Numbered from the stretch's first letter, positions 10,800 to 23,408 are shown. The stretch: 64,000 nucleotides of DNA from Angiostrongylus vasorum (GCA_018806985.1 JADANN010000457.1:3567001-3631000); one strand, 5' to 3'. The notes: generated by a model from the letters alone, not told the origin. Translations and numbers: made by a program.

Positions 10800-11473
10800 T
10801 TCCATGTTCTTGAAAGGTGTCTACTTCTAATTTCACTTGCCCGTTTAATAGCTTTGACAAGTTTTCTTTTCTACTTCACGCTATTTAATAGGTAGAGTTT
10901 AAGACCGGAATTTGTCCTCTGACACTGTGATGTATCGCGTTTTTAATTTTATGTGATAGTCTTTCTCTTCTCACACCTATTTATTTAGAAATATATAGTT
11001 GACTTAATTTGCAGAAAGTTTTACTATTACTGAAGACAGACAATTAGGAATAAAGATTTGCCCACAAAAAATGTACTTCCATGCATGGGCCGTGTTTACG
11101 AACGTGGCTTTCGATCCTCACCACAACAGATGAGCGTTTTGTTGACTCATTGTCCTCAGTGTTGAGTTGTTGGGTTCATGGTTTACGTCATCGAAGCACT
11201 CGTCGCTTCCACGTCTTAAGGAAGAGTTTTGCCACTTTTCATTCAACATTTGGCGCTTGCATGGCTTTAGCGTCCTTGCCGCTTGAGCTGATGCCTAATC
11301 TTTAGCCTTAAAGACCTGGTTTTTCAACAATAAATTACAATTTCTCGATAAGAAGAAGACCTGAAGGGACCTGAAGGCCTACAAACATGATAAGATTGTA
11401 GGACAAGCTTTCCTGTTTCGTTCTTTGAGCATTAATGACATGTACTCCTCATTTAGTACATGTTACTATGGTG
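10800..11473. other. 3' flank of the calmodulin-like gene
   Basis: 3' UTR to the AATAAA at 11049, then unassigned DNA up to SINE A. No further gene seen. Confidence 0.5.
11049..11054 (+). terminator. Polyadenylation signal of the calmodulin-like gene
   Basis: AATAAA 258 bases after the TGA at 10789-10791, in an otherwise exon-free stretch. It is the first canonical hexamer seen downstream of the stop. The cleavage site itself cannot be placed from sequence. Confidence 0.5.
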
Positions 11474-11757
11474 ATGGAGTGATTAGCGCAATGGTTACAA
11501 GTGCTGTATAGTAAACACCTGGTCCGTAGTTCATTCCCGCTCCCTGGTTCACTAGATCTTCCATCCTTTCCGTGTTGACAAATTAGTACCAGACTTGTCT
11601 GGTAAACTAGGAGAATCGTCTTTGTTATATCGGTGGGTCACCGCACGTAACTGTACAAGCTACATATGCATCCAATCACGAGACTCGATAGGGTCGGATG
11701 TATGGCGCATCCCTCATGAATTTATTAAAGGCAAACGCTTCATCCACTTATCCTTTA
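11474..11757 (+). repeat. SINE family A, diverged full-length copy
   Basis: Head GATTAGCGCAATGGTTAC, body ACCAGACTTGTCTGGTAAAC, tail CCTCATGAATTTATTAAAGG and CTTATCCTTTAT. Confidence 0.7.
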
Positions 11758-14076
11758 TGGTTCTATGGGGTATCACACAAAGACATCGCTGTCAGTATTT
11801 AGAAGCATTTTACAACTTATACCTTGCCTGCCATAGTATTTTTTCATATTCGTCCATTTCAATTTAATGACTACTACTCATTATAGGTATTAGAACTGAA
11901 GTAGCAGTTAATTGCCAGTCAGACTGCCGATCCATGAATTCGCTCGAGAAGAGTTTCTTGAATTTTTCTAAGCGCAGGCTAGAGATCTTCCCAGCCCACG
12001 TACCCTACAAAATCTGTACTGGATAAACTATCGATTGATTATAAAAAAGTTCGGGAAAAGGATTATGTGCGATGAAAGAGATAGTGAAAAAAGGCCCCTA
12101 TGCAAGACGTACCGGCTACGCGAGTACCAGCTCTGACTATGTTGGATGCAGATCGTTAGGTGTTAAAGTAGATGGCAAAAATGATTAACTTATCTTAAGG
12201 TGAGTTTATGCTCGGTTAGTGAGGATAGTCGCATTAATTTCTATCAAAGACGTCTCTGTCGAACAAAAACATTCCGTTGTTTCGAGGAGAAACAATATAG
12301 ATAACAAATACTCAGTAATCAATAAGAACATCTGCATTGTTTCGGAGATCCTCAGCGGAGGAATGCCAACACCCACTTCGACCGTTGTGTATTCCAAACT
12401 GAAATGCTGTTTCGGAATAGTGGCGATTATCAGCGAAAGCGAAATTCTAACTGAAATTGTGCATGGAATCGTTGTAGCCCTCCACCACGCTAACCTTTGC
12501 TAGGAATGGATCTCCCGCCGTATATCACCATCTCACATCATGAATCATTCCTAGCCACAGTCGTGCAAAAAAAAACTGTTGAGAAGGCAAGCTGAGAAGT
12601 ACTGTAATAAATCTGAAAGTGTAGCAGCTAATCCGTTAATATTTTCGAAAAGAAAAAGCCGGAATGAAAGGTTGCACGAGTATTTACCAACCAAAGGACT
12701 AGTTTCAAAATTCCCTTTTGTGCCGTTAACTGCTGGAATGTCGTACATATTCTGAGTTCTTCCATTTACTTTATGCTTGGGTGAGCAATGCAAGAAAATG
12801 AACACTGAAAAAAGATTAGTCAAGAAATATGGCAACAGAGCAGCGAGCATAGGAACTCCTTTGCACGTCGGTATCGTCGCGTGGAACGCTTGCCTCCAAA
12901 AAGCATGAACGAGAAACTCGTATAAATAAAACATTATTCACTGATACATCAGGTCAATACGCAATGACTAATGTAGAGCGATTACATAAGCGCTTTTATA
13001 TACAGAATCAGATGCCTCACACATGGATGACATTAACACAGAACAAAGTTCTTACTAACTCTGATAGAATCTTCAACGGACAAAACGCCATCGTCAACTT
13101 CAATTCCAAAACAGCAACAATCCCTACATCATATAATCTCTAACAGCAATCTAAACATATCGAAAATGACCAACAGGAAAACCAGATTCGTCACATGAAA
13201 AAGTACGCTTCTATGGACAAGAGAAAGTCAGATGCATTTCCAACACGATGAAAGACAGCTGGCCCTTAGAAAAACGATGCTGGCACGCTTTACATATTGG
13301 TAGTGTTATCATGACCTAGGAAGGTAATGGTTTCATTTCGACTCCGTCGTGTAGGTGGAAACTGTGGAGAAAGGTAGGCTGAGTTGGTGAGCGCAAAGCT
13401 CTTCTTTGCTGGCGATTCTTTTATAAGCTCAGCAACCTTATAAGTCCTAACGATTGAGACATGTTTTTAGACAAATTTGATGTTTTTGACCGCTAATTTA
13501 TCTATTATTAATCGATCTTTACCTCTATGAACTTGTTATTCAAGCATTGTTTGTAAAGAAAACGAGACAAAGCGAAGCTTAGCAGGGATAAAAATTCAGC
13601 ACTACAGCGCTCTGTTTTTTGTCTGAGATTTTCAAATGGGGTCACAAAAGTAGAGGCCAATGTTCTTGTCGTGAGTTCTCTTTCAGTGTTGTTGAAAACC
13701 CGTTGGCAAAAATGTTGTTGTGCAATGTCGACGTTGTCGTCAACGGGCAACTCTCAATGATGAAATACTCGGCTGACCTCATGATGTCCTGATGTGCACT
13801 GTAGGCAGAACGGAGGTAAAAAAATACGTCACCTGCCATTCACTCAAAAAGAATGTTCTCGAACTCCCACGTCTTTTATTGTGCATTTATTTGATGTTTT
13901 CGTATCCCATACTAAGGAATAGCATCCTATAAAGGCTCTTTACTTAAAGTACGGATGACTCTTTGTTCCAGTAACCCACTTACAACTACAAGCGTTTTTA
14001 ATAATACACGTAAAGATGTAAACTCAACAGTTCTTGTTTTTCTCTGCTCACGTTTTTTCATTTCATCGATTCATAA
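11758..14076. other. Intergenic, one candidate exon only
   Basis: Apart from the minus-strand candidate 12688-12804, frames around 12219-12503 and 13508-13839 are open on both strands or mutually overlapping, without signatures. Confidence 0.4.
12688..12804 (-). other. Unassigned candidate exon
   Basis: Between CTTTTTTCAG and TTGG|GTAAAT, one frame is open for 39 codons (HCSPKHKVNGRTQNMYDIPA, then VNGTKGNFETSPLV). Preceding codons are hydrophobic. No family recognised; no joined exons could be shown. Confidence 0.2.
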
Positions 14077-14371
14077 GAGCGCGTGTGGCGCAGTGGTCGC
14101 AGGCGCCCTGCACATGGAGATCGACCCCCGTGCCCATTGTCCACCAAGCCTTCCATCCCTCCGGGGTCGGAAAGTTGGTGCCAGACCTGGCTGGGAAGAT
14201 ATCAGCACTGGCTCGATACATCGGTATGCCACCGCGAGTCAGTTTAAAGGTCAGATATCCATTCAGTCACCTCCAAACTATGCTCAATGAAGTCGAATGC
14301 ATGGTGCATCCCTTAGTGATTGGTCAACGCCGAGAACTTAATCCTTAATCCTTAATCCTTAATCCGATTCG
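14077..14371 (+). repeat. SINE family A, full length with heptamer tail
   Basis: Head GCGCGTGTGGCGCAGTGGTC; B-box region GAGATCGACCCC; body intact. The tail at 14338-14370 is about four copies of TTAATCC/TTAATCCT, a clean example of the family's simple-repeat tail. Confidence 0.88.
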
Positions 14372-15289
14372 TTCTTTTTTATTTCCTATACAATAGACCA
14401 TTAGAATTCCGTAAACCTTCTTTTTGCTTTCAAAACGTCTGGACACTCCAAAAAAGTAGTGATCATCTTTTGCACTATTCCTTGGTTAGGATTACATGTA
14501 TAAAAAATATCAGTGATGGGAACTTTTTATTCAAACGATGAAGGTAGATCGTATTTCTTAAAGAACAATGTAGCCAGCCTCGCAGTGTTCATTTTCTAGT
14601 CATCAGTGGAAGAGAGCTCCTAAAAAATGACTTCTGATCTGCAACTACCACAGATGTGAGTCTTTTTCTAACATTCGCAGGCTAGTCTTCTACTGAATGA
14701 CCGAATCAGATGAACGACGAACGTCATGACTAATCCTGGTGGTTGGTCGAATCGACAGCAGCTGTATTCTTCCACATGCTCTGCCTCATTTCACTTCACT
14801 ACCACCATATCCCTCCTTTCATAGTAATAAATTATAATAGGGCTTAGTAGAGCGAATGTTGATATGCTGTAGTGGTAGGTGTTTTTTTACAATTTGATTG
14901 CATGATGGTTAGTGTTGGTGTGGAAGGCGGAACTTGCTTGTTTTGCCTTTTACGACATGAATGAATAGCAATGAGTAAGTCTTTACTGAGAAGAAAATCG
15001 ACTTAAAAATGGATTCCTCGCAACGAAACGAAGTATTTATGTTGGTAAGGAAGAACGAACGAGATCAATAGTATTTCTTTCGCCTGGTCCTACAACGGTA
15101 AAAAAGAATCACATGATCAAAGAACACAAAACCACATCCAACGTTTCCAACAGTTTTCTGGTTGGTAGTAAGACTTTGTGGCCCGAATGCGCTTCCCATT
15201 CTTCCTATGTGATTTTGGTGCTAAACAGAGGTCATCTCCATAGCGACTTTCTACTAACCTCTGCGCTGTTCAGTACGACAATGTTTTCT
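14372..15289. other. Intergenic, probable old repeat debris
   Basis: Minus strand 14400-14600 reads FYTCNPNQGIVQKMITTFLE between stops, suggesting a decayed coding or transposon fragment that I cannot assign. Nothing else recognised. Confidence 0.3.
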
Positions 15290-15770
15290 TCTTGTGCAGT
15301 CATGAGGTTATTGGTAATAAGGTCTATTCAATACAATACTGACTGACACTCTGAGGACTTCGTTTTCTTCAGAGCCTAGAAAGATCAAGTTAATTGCAAC
15401 CAAACACCTCCATAACCAAGCAGAGAAAATGCTAAACCAAGATTTCATCTGCATTGAAAACAAGTAACTTCTTCACTCACTCACTGCTTTCTATTAGTCT
15501 TCCACAAAGTGATTCACGTGGAGACCAATCGTCCAAAGTTAACGTGGATGTGTAATAAACTCCTCTCACATTATAATACCAGTGTGAGACACGTATGAGA
15601 TCACGCGCGGTAACGAGGCCTTCCTTCCTGCGGTTCACTTTTGAATTTTGGGATTTATTCAGAATGCTTCGAGGGTTTCACGCGCTGAAGTTCTAGATCT
15701 CTGTGCAGGAATGGTGACTTCTACTTCAAAATTCTCTCCGTAGAAAATCAGAGATATCAAAGTAGTAGAA
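15290..15770. repeat. Degenerate family E-like element
   Basis: CTTCGTTTTCTTCAGAGCCT near 15358 and ACTTCTACTTCAAAATTCTC near 15718 echo the two internal blocks of 3641-4090 in the same order. Ends not identifiable. Confidence 0.4.
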
Positions 15771-16045
15771 TAAAATAATAACGATGGTGAGATAGTAATA
15801 AATAATTGTCGTTTATTCATTGATGAGATTGACGAACTGAAACGGCGTTGGCATAAAAGTAGCAACTGTAAGTAGTTGTCAACTATCACAAACACTTGTT
15901 ACATTGATAATAATTCTAGCGCTCCTAGGTGAACGTTTATGAAAACAATGATTCCTCGCCACCTCTCAAATAATTGCTCATTCCATGAACAGCATCACCC
16001 TGTTTCAATTCACATCCGTCAAAGAGATTATGTTCTTTTTGATGG

Positions 16046-16525
16046 TATGCAGGGAGATTCGTGCTCAACATCCGCGTGTTCAGGCGTAGTGTTGACTCTG
16101 AAAAAACTCATCCCCCATTTCGTCGGCGGATTTCCGCTGTCGAAGGAACCGAAAGCCGCAAAAACCAGTTTGATGACGTCCGTCGCTACTCGGACGTTAT
16201 AAACGTTAACACCATACGAGTGCTATTTCCCTGGCTACTTCTAAAGCAGTCTGTTACCTCATCCGTTGATGGCGTGGACTGGCGACGTGACGAGAGCGCT
16301 GTGTGGGGCACTCCGACTCGGCTGCAACTCCGAGACGATCCGGCAACGATGCGCTGATTCGAATCAGCTGTGGAACTGGATTCTGTTGTCGCTCAATCTC
16401 GTCCAGTGAGTGAATCATTGCCCCGAATGAAAAGCATGATGATCGGACGTTCTCGTGAACGAGATTTCTCTCAGAATTGTCTGATTTCGCATTCGCAGAC
16501 CAAATATGCGATCGCATCGTTCCGT
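16046..16525 (+). pseudogene. Candidate coding segment with one in-frame TGA, ending at a good donor
   Basis: Frame from about 16046 encodes an Arg/Ser-rich sequence (FRRSVDSEKTHPPFRRRISA, then FDDVRRYSD, then DGVDWRRDESAVWGTP). TGA at 16355-16357 interrupts it, and the same frame resumes as FESAVELDSVVAQSRPVSES, then RMKSMMIGRSRERDF, up to CGT|GTAAGT at 16525/16526 in phase 0. Composition is GC-richer than the flanks. The second part may be a separate exon (acceptor ATTCGAATCAG at 16366), or a short intron may remove the stop. Orientation and donor phase would let it splice to IQSEC exon 25766, but no family signature proves this. It could equally be a decayed gene. Confidence 0.35.
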
Positions 16526-17340
16526 GTAAGTCTTCGATATTGCTGCTTTATTTTATCATTAACGCCATAAACAAGCCCATTTTGCTATAAACAAATTCTT
16601 GTCACCTTATTTGAGAACAACTGCTTACTTGCACACTCACAATAGCCGTTGTAGTCGTTACATTGTAGTTTTTATTGAATAACGTAGTAGTGGATCACAG
16701 CACTTATGGGCTCGTGTTTTTCCCTAATATTTCCACGTTAGCTTTTCTATGAATCATAAAGTCATCTTAAATAGCGATGACTGGAAAACTAACATAGGCT
16801 TTATCCTTCAGACTAGACTATTTGTATATTGTTGCCTAACTTTCATAAAAACTACTTTGTCATATACGGCTATAATCTTACTGATTTTTCCTATGTAAGG
16901 CATATCGAGCCAGAGTGGCGCATAGTGCTGAAGGAGAGTGGACGAAAATCGACTGTAGTGCTTAACAGCGCTTCAATAAAAAAAGTATCGGGGAATTTTG
17001 TGGTGGTCCAGTTCTAGGTCGACTCCAGTAAATTCGCTACCCATAGAGTCGCCCTTGGCCACTTTGTCACGAAAAAAAACAGTAAAAATAGGTGCTTTAA
17101 ATACTCTCAGTGTCTCACGGACCAAGAAGGCGAATTTAGCAATGATAGCACACGAATAGCATGAGTGCAGACATTGCTGAGGGACGTTCGAGCCACTCGT
17201 TTCACGAGATTACAGATAACACAGATGAAGACTATCGTCCCTGGTGCTGACATTAAAATAAGGCACTTATTCCTTCAGGCGAAAATAACGAAATATTAGT
17301 TGAGTTCATTGCTGTACTTTTCGTATATAAGCTAAGGCAC
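16526..17340. other. No gene recognised
   Basis: AT-rich DNA between the candidate coding segment 16046-16525 and SINE A. Either intergenic or intronic if that segment is spliced onward. Confidence 0.4.
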
Positions 17341-17595
17341 CGGCGCACGTAGCACAGTGGTTAGAGGCCCTCTGCAATACACATAGGATCTATCCCGCGC
17401 ATTAGACTCACCAAGCTCTCCATCCCTTCGGGGTCGGCAAATTGGTAATGTCTGCTAGGGTAGCAACACTGGCTCGATACATCTACCACGAGTCATTGTG
17501 TATAGGCAAAATACAGATTCAATCATCTCTAATGATGGTCAAAGAAGTCGAAGGCATGGCGCATCTCTCAGGAATTGATCATCACCGGAAGCTTC
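17341..17595 (+). repeat. SINE family A
   Basis: Head GCACGTAGCACAGTGGTTAG; body CTGGCTCGATACATC; tail TCAGGAATTGATCATCACCG. Confidence 0.78.
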
Positions 17596-17657
17596 AGAGC
17601 TCTTAAGCTGAGGTATATCCGCCTTGAATGGTTTTTATATTTTATTTTATATGAACT

Positions 17658-18022
17658 GTATTCTATATCTACTGTGCGGATCTCAGCACTTCTCACACTC
17701 CACTCGTTTCCTCGCATCCATCATCGATGTAGGTCTTCCAAGTTTTACGTGTAGCTTCTGCTGCTGTTTGAGGATTTTCGTTTCATCTTAACATTCATAG
17801 AGTGCTAGTCGACTCTATTTTCACTGGAGTCCTGAGGTAGTCACGCTAGAACGTTTCCAAATGGACTGTAGAGAGTGGCAGGGGGAGCGACTTCTCGCCG
17901 GTCAAGTCCGGTACCAATCTCCCGACCCCCAAGTGATAATAGGTTCGGTGAGCCCGCAGCGGAAGCGAACCAAAATCGTGCTCGCGATGTTCGGCATCGC
18001 TGCCACTGTGCTATCCCTCCTC
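17658..18022 (-). repeat. SINE family B (tRNA-like head)
   Basis: Minus strand begins AGGAGGGATAGCACAGTGGC (A box) and GGTTCGCTTCCG (B box), then GGGGGTCGGGAGATTGGTAC and a long body ending near the ATCTACTGTGCGGATCTC segment (plus view). About 365 bp. Confidence 0.8.
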
Positions 18023-19409
18023 TGTCTTGAATCATTATAGCAGATACGTGTGAAGCATTAGAAGTTTTTGAGGATCACGATTTTATACGACTGGACTGTG
18101 CCTTTCATTGTGGGGCATTGCAAATAAGCTTTCTCACGGTAATCACGGGCACCTCTTCGTTCATTTTGTCTTCTTCACTTTTTTTAGCGCGCATTATCCT
18201 TCTTTCGAAGCAATTTAGCAGCAGCAGATGGTGGAATTCACGAAGTACTTCTTTTTCAACAAGACTGAATCACATCTTCTTGCTCCTTGCTTTGCAAACT
18301 CCCCCTAGTCACATGTTCCTATTCTTCCCTTCTAACCACTGTTTAGAGAATTAAGCAGTATCCTATCAATATAGGTGATGAGGAAATTTCACTATGCTCT
18401 GATATATTCAAGTTTACTTGACAGGTAAATTTGAGCGCTTGACTTGACTGCGTCAAAAAAGCATAAGTGTAATACAGGTACTTCCAGAAAATAAAATTCT
18501 CTATAGTGGAATTACTCCGACGACCACTTTTTCCCTTTTAACATGTTCCATCCTAAGACTAATCAGCTTGCAGCTTATGATAAGAACCACTTGGCCGTAC
18601 TGACCAATTCTTGTCGGCGACAAAATAAAACCTATTGCGAAACTTACTGAGTGACTGATCGACTGACTGGGTCTGTTTAGAAAGCAATCACAACACGAAA
18701 TGAAGGAAATAAATCAAGAAGATTTCCATCTAGCAATAGGCTGGTTAGCATTTGACGCAGAGCATCCGTACTTTTTGCATATTATCGACGTCACGGACAC
18801 TCGCAAATGTCAAGTAAGACAAGTTGGTCTTCAACTAACTCTCAATTCTGCTCACTTTTAGTGCAGTTGTAATCCCATTAGTGAGTTCTGCAATACACAA
18901 ATAATTTCCTAGTATTATGGTGGCACTCTCTCAGGGTATAAGAAAAACGACATATTGTTTTTGCCGAAGCAACTCTTGTGGCTTGGTGACCTTGACCACT
19001 TTTTGAAGAGAGGAAATCCACTAAGCCCCTTATCAAGCCGGTCATCCGAGAGTGTGACCTTAATTTCAGCCTTGCAATGATAACCTATCGGAGAAGTCAA
19101 CTCGAAAATTCTCATTTAAATTTACGAACAATGAGGGAAGTACGTTAAATTAAAGAAGAACATGATCTTTTGGAATGGTTAGTGATAGGTTGATCAACAA
19201 ACAATTCTTGTAGTAGAACAAAGCGAGGCGAGCAATCCAGAATAAGTGAGAACTGGTTTCAAGGACTTTTATCTGAAATAGTTCCTAGCTTCCGGAAGTC
19301 AACGCGTAGCTTCACAGTGAATCGACCCGACATTTTTCAAAGCCACTTGTCCTGCATTCGTTGATGGGGTCGGTACATCAGAAATAACACCTAATAATTC
19401 CCGTTGAAA
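18023..19409. other. No gene recognised
   Basis: Unique AT-rich DNA between SINE B and family D, without convincing exons on either strand. Confidence 0.4.
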
Positions 19410-19610
19410 AATGATTGCTGATGCTAGCGTTAGGTAGAAAACTAGCTGAGAGAAAGGCAGAACGAGGGTCTCAGTGGTGGCGTGTGTAACACGTGAGCCC
19501 CTGGAAACGGTAACCGCGAGATTCGATCTGACCTAGGGTTCAGGATTTGCAAATATCTCAGCATTATGGTGGTTGTTTTTCACATCAGACCCTGCCATGA
19601 TAAGTAATAA
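19410..19610 (+). repeat. Repeat family D, opposite orientation
   Basis: Plus strand reads in tRNA-like direction: TCAGTGGTGGCGTGTGTAAC, then GGTAACCGCGAGATTCGATC (B box), then CAAATATCTCAGCATTATGG. Best view of the tRNA-like head of this family. Confidence 0.7.
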
Positions 19611-22600
19611 TAGACAACAAATAAAAAACTCAACACCTGGATTTTATAACATTCAGTGATGACGTTGCTGTAGGTAGGAACTGCAGCACTAATTACCAGT
19701 TACTTGCTACGGTGCACAGCTTCCAGAACCTTCTATCTCACTCTTAATAGTGAAAACTATATGTGTATCTACGAGATAGCACTAACAAACGCAGTGTTCG
19801 CCACGAAAAAGTGTACGCCACATCATAAGCCGATTTTCTGGAACTAGTGCAACAATCGGCAGGGGATCTCGCGCTTAAAACCCTATTCAACGTCCATAAG
19901 TCAGTTCTTAACAGCATCCTCAACTCTGACAAAAATGCCTAATATCTCAAACTGGTATGCAGACAAATGCGGAGTTTGTGGTTTTAGCAGAAACTTCAAT
20001 CCGTAAGCAAAATAACTTGGTCTTCCATAAAAAACCGTATAAATCCTGACTTCACTCTTTGAAACGTACGACGGTAACGGGGAGTGTTACAAATAAATGT
20101 CGCAGATAATGAAGTGATCAGAGCAATTCTTTGGCCTCGAAGAAAACATTCTTGCTTCACTGGTTCAGTATTGTACCCAATACAGAGGTGTTTTCCACAG
20201 AGATAACCACGCAGAATAGATTCCTGAATGTGCATGTAGAATCTCCAATATGTATACTATGCAGCTGGGAGTGATCGATTTTCCAACAGGACCATTCTAG
20301 CCAGATAAGGTCCATGAAGCAGGGCCCTTAGTGTTGAATGGAGCGTGGATTTGATTAGCGGTGTTGATGGGCTAGCGTCGTCTGATGACGGGTCATCGAG
20401 GGGCCGTGCCGTCCGGCCAGTTTATCGATCTGCCCCTCCTCTTCCGTCGTCATGCCTCCCGTGGATCTGACGCTCCCGAACAAATTAATCACTTTGCTAG
20501 CTCAGTTGCCATTATTCTATGTCCGTAAGGGGAAAAATCTGCTCCCTGACCACCCACTTGAGGGTCATTCACTTGGCGTAGTTCGTCGAAGCTAGTTCTG
20601 CGCACTCTCCAGGTCTCTGAAGCTTCTCCCTCTACCAGTTCTAATGCTTTCTGGACATTTTTACACCACATTTAGTTTCCAGTGTACGCGTGTAAAAGTA
20701 AACCTACTTAATACCGTAATTATCTTCCCATCTCCTTAACTTGCAATCATTTCCATTAATTTAGTAGTTTAACTTTGAATGGAAGGGATATGAATGTCTT
20801 TTACACCAAAACAGTAGATTGGTCATCTGCGGCTTGCGTTCCTGGCGGCAACTAGGAGATTGTGCAGATTTTGATTCCATTTGGTTTTCTTGTTCAATGC
20901 GCTCTGCCTGCCTTCATATTCCTTCTCGTTAACACAAATCGATTCGCCGATCGCTTTCCAATCATATTTTGAGTGATCGATTACCCTGCCAACAACTGTC
21001 GTTAATGCTGCTAGGCTACATTGCCTTTACGTCGTTCCACTTCTATAACTCTCCGACCAAATTCACGCTAAACTTTAAATTTGTTTAAGCTTGCAAATTC
21101 ATGATTTTTTGATGGCATCTGTGTAAAGGCAGTATAGTTTTTAACCTTTTACAAAAAGTTCTCTTCCCGTGGTCTTCCGACTTGGTGATTTGTCATCCAA
21201 AATGTTTGACTCTAACAGGATGTTAGGCGTTTTTTAAATTTTTTATGTTGCAGTAGATGTGAAAGTGCCTATGGAAAGAAGACAAACTGCTTAGGACTGT
21301 ATGTGGGAACGTTACTGTCTACTGCCTCCTCTACTAGTAGAAATAACCGAAGGGAAGCGGATAGCACAGTACTCTGCGATATAGTTCCTAGCTGAGGAAG
21401 CGTAGTCGTCTGTCACAATGCCGACACGGTAAGTTGTTGGCGCTGCAGTCTGTTTAAAAGCGGTGACTAAGTAGATTTCTTTCTCTACACAAAGACACTG
21501 GCACTGCGACTGTGTATCGAGCAAGGAATGATTCAGCTGTTCCCGTAATACGTCAGAATGTACTGCCTGGAACCATTTCGGAATTCTTCTGGATTAGTAC
21601 TACTGTCGTAAATGCTTCTAGATGTGTTTACTTTTGTTTTGACTGATTTTCGAAAGAACTCGAGATCTGAACATCCAAAAACAGTGAGTTCGTCGCAGTT
21701 TTATCTTCTATATTTCTAACCTCACCTCCCATTTGAAGCGCTAAAACTGTCCATGAATGGATTTCCGATTGCCGAAGATCTACTCTACCGAACGAATTCA
21801 GTGCCTCGTTTGCATTTGCCCTTAGTGACTTTAAATTTGGTAATCTCCATTGAGTCTACATCAGAATTAAACTATGCCGAGCAGTTCATCGAATCCATAA
21901 CAGTCTAAATTTAACTCCAGTTTTAAATGCTACAATAATATTCACGTACTAGTCTGTGGTTGGTGATGAATGATAAAGACCACTTGAATGTCGCCCATAT
22001 TCAGCGGGGGATTCGAGTTATTCAGTTCAAGACGTCTTGCAGATTGGTCGAGGGCTAATCCTTTCCATAAGGTCGAGTCTTAAGATTTAGCCCTCTGACG
22101 TCTGTTAAGTAATGGAACACAACAACGTTCTTCCTTCGATTCACATTCAGATTCCAATCAGCTAAAATGAAACTGAAATATATTGGCTTTGTATGACTGA
22201 AATAATAAAGGCAGGATCTGGATGCGGTCGGGCGTGGGAAACTACGTGTGCATGGGTCATTTGAATGTGCCAAAAAAGGGATTATGTTCGGACGAGTTCC
22301 TCGTCTCGTGTGTGAGATAGGGGCATTGCTTCATGGTCATATCGAATCGAATTACCCTGTGCCCATTTCACTTTGCCAAAACTCCTACAGAGACCAATAA
22401 AAACTTATTTCTCAATCTACTTCTTGTTTTGAAGGGTTGCTTGATTATTTGCTAAATATCTAAATACAGTGTCATTCTCTTTGAGACTCTAAGTTCCACC
22501 TATCGAAGAAAAAAATCCACCCGAAATAGTTCTTGACTAGTAAAGGACTAATTCTTTCGTACCGCCCAAATCAAAAACGAAAATGGTTACATGAAAAAGA

Positions 22601-23039
22601 AATGTTGAGGTAATTCCTATCTTCCACGGTAGGTACCCATTGCCTCGAAGTCCTCGATCGAAAGAAAAAGAAGAGCGGTCGCTACGAATACTGGGTTACT
22701 GCGCACTTTTTATCCCAGCGGCATTACCACTCGAATTGTTGGTGATGGAGAGAGTCGAACAGGCGCAATAATACCTTCGTTTATTCCTAGAATTTTTATA
22801 ATGTGTTTTTTCGCGAAAGAGTGTCATATTTCGTTTCCAAGGTCTTCGTCAAACAATCTGGTCATCGCATCAGTGAACTTCCAGTTCCATATGACATTTG
22901 CGGTGCGAAGACGGTCACGGCTTCGGCCTTGCTGCTGACCTTTCACAAGGTGTTGTTACCGAAGTAGCTAATTCGCGTGCTGAGCAGAATAGTACGCTGA
23001 TTGTTCATCGTCATAATCATACTCGGGTTTCCATACTTT
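19611..23039. other. Long stretch without a supported gene
   Basis: A GC-richer patch at 20335-20690 (minus strand NVQKALELVEGEASETWRVR) may be a LINE or gene remnant. A plus-strand piece near 19830 (ADFLELVQQSAGDLALKTLF) is similar in kind. Both are isolated and unidentified. Confidence 0.35.
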
Positions 23040-23408
23040 TCTTTTTATTTCGATCCGTCTTCACGTCTACTATGCGGATCCCAGCACTTCTCACACTCGA
23101 CATTCGATTCGCCTCCTCGCTTTCGTTGTACACGAAGATCTTCCAACTTTACGTTTGCGTTCGCTTGCTGCTTGAGGATTTTCATTTCGTCTTGAATGAT
23201 GTAGAATGCTGCTCGAGCAATTCTACCTGGAACCCTGAGATAGCCGGGCTGGAGCGTTCCCAATTGGATTGCAGAGAGTGATTTTTTCCCCAGACAGTCC
23301 GGTACCTATTTTCCGATCCCTGAGGGATGAGGGGCTTGGTTGGACGGGAGCGGAGTCGAACTAGCACCACGCTCGGGCATCACTACCACTGCGCTATCCG
23401 CCCCCCTC
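23040..23408 (-). repeat. SINE family B, full length
   Basis: Minus-strand head GGCGGATAGCGCAGTGGTAG with B box AGTTCGACTCC; body GAGCAGCATTCTACATCATT; end ATGCGGATCCCAGCACTTCT (plus view). The open frames here on both strands are repeat-internal. Confidence 0.85.

Noticed and set aside
12219..12503. 94-codon plus-strand frame
   Set aside because: Opposite strand equally open; no signature, isolated.
14077..14150. Possible true tRNA gene (A and B box)
   Set aside because: The boxes belong to the head of SINE family A, repeated many times with a shared non-tRNA body; no complete cloverleaf with acceptor stem seen.
16000..16007. CTGTTTCA, the core of the C. elegans type 1 piRNA promoter motif
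   Set aside because: A single isolated 8-mer, without clustering of further motifs, is expected by chance.
22898..23281. 127-codon plus-strand frame
   Set aside because: Lies almost entirely in SINE family B, antisense to its tRNA-like head; the same frame recurs broken in other copies.
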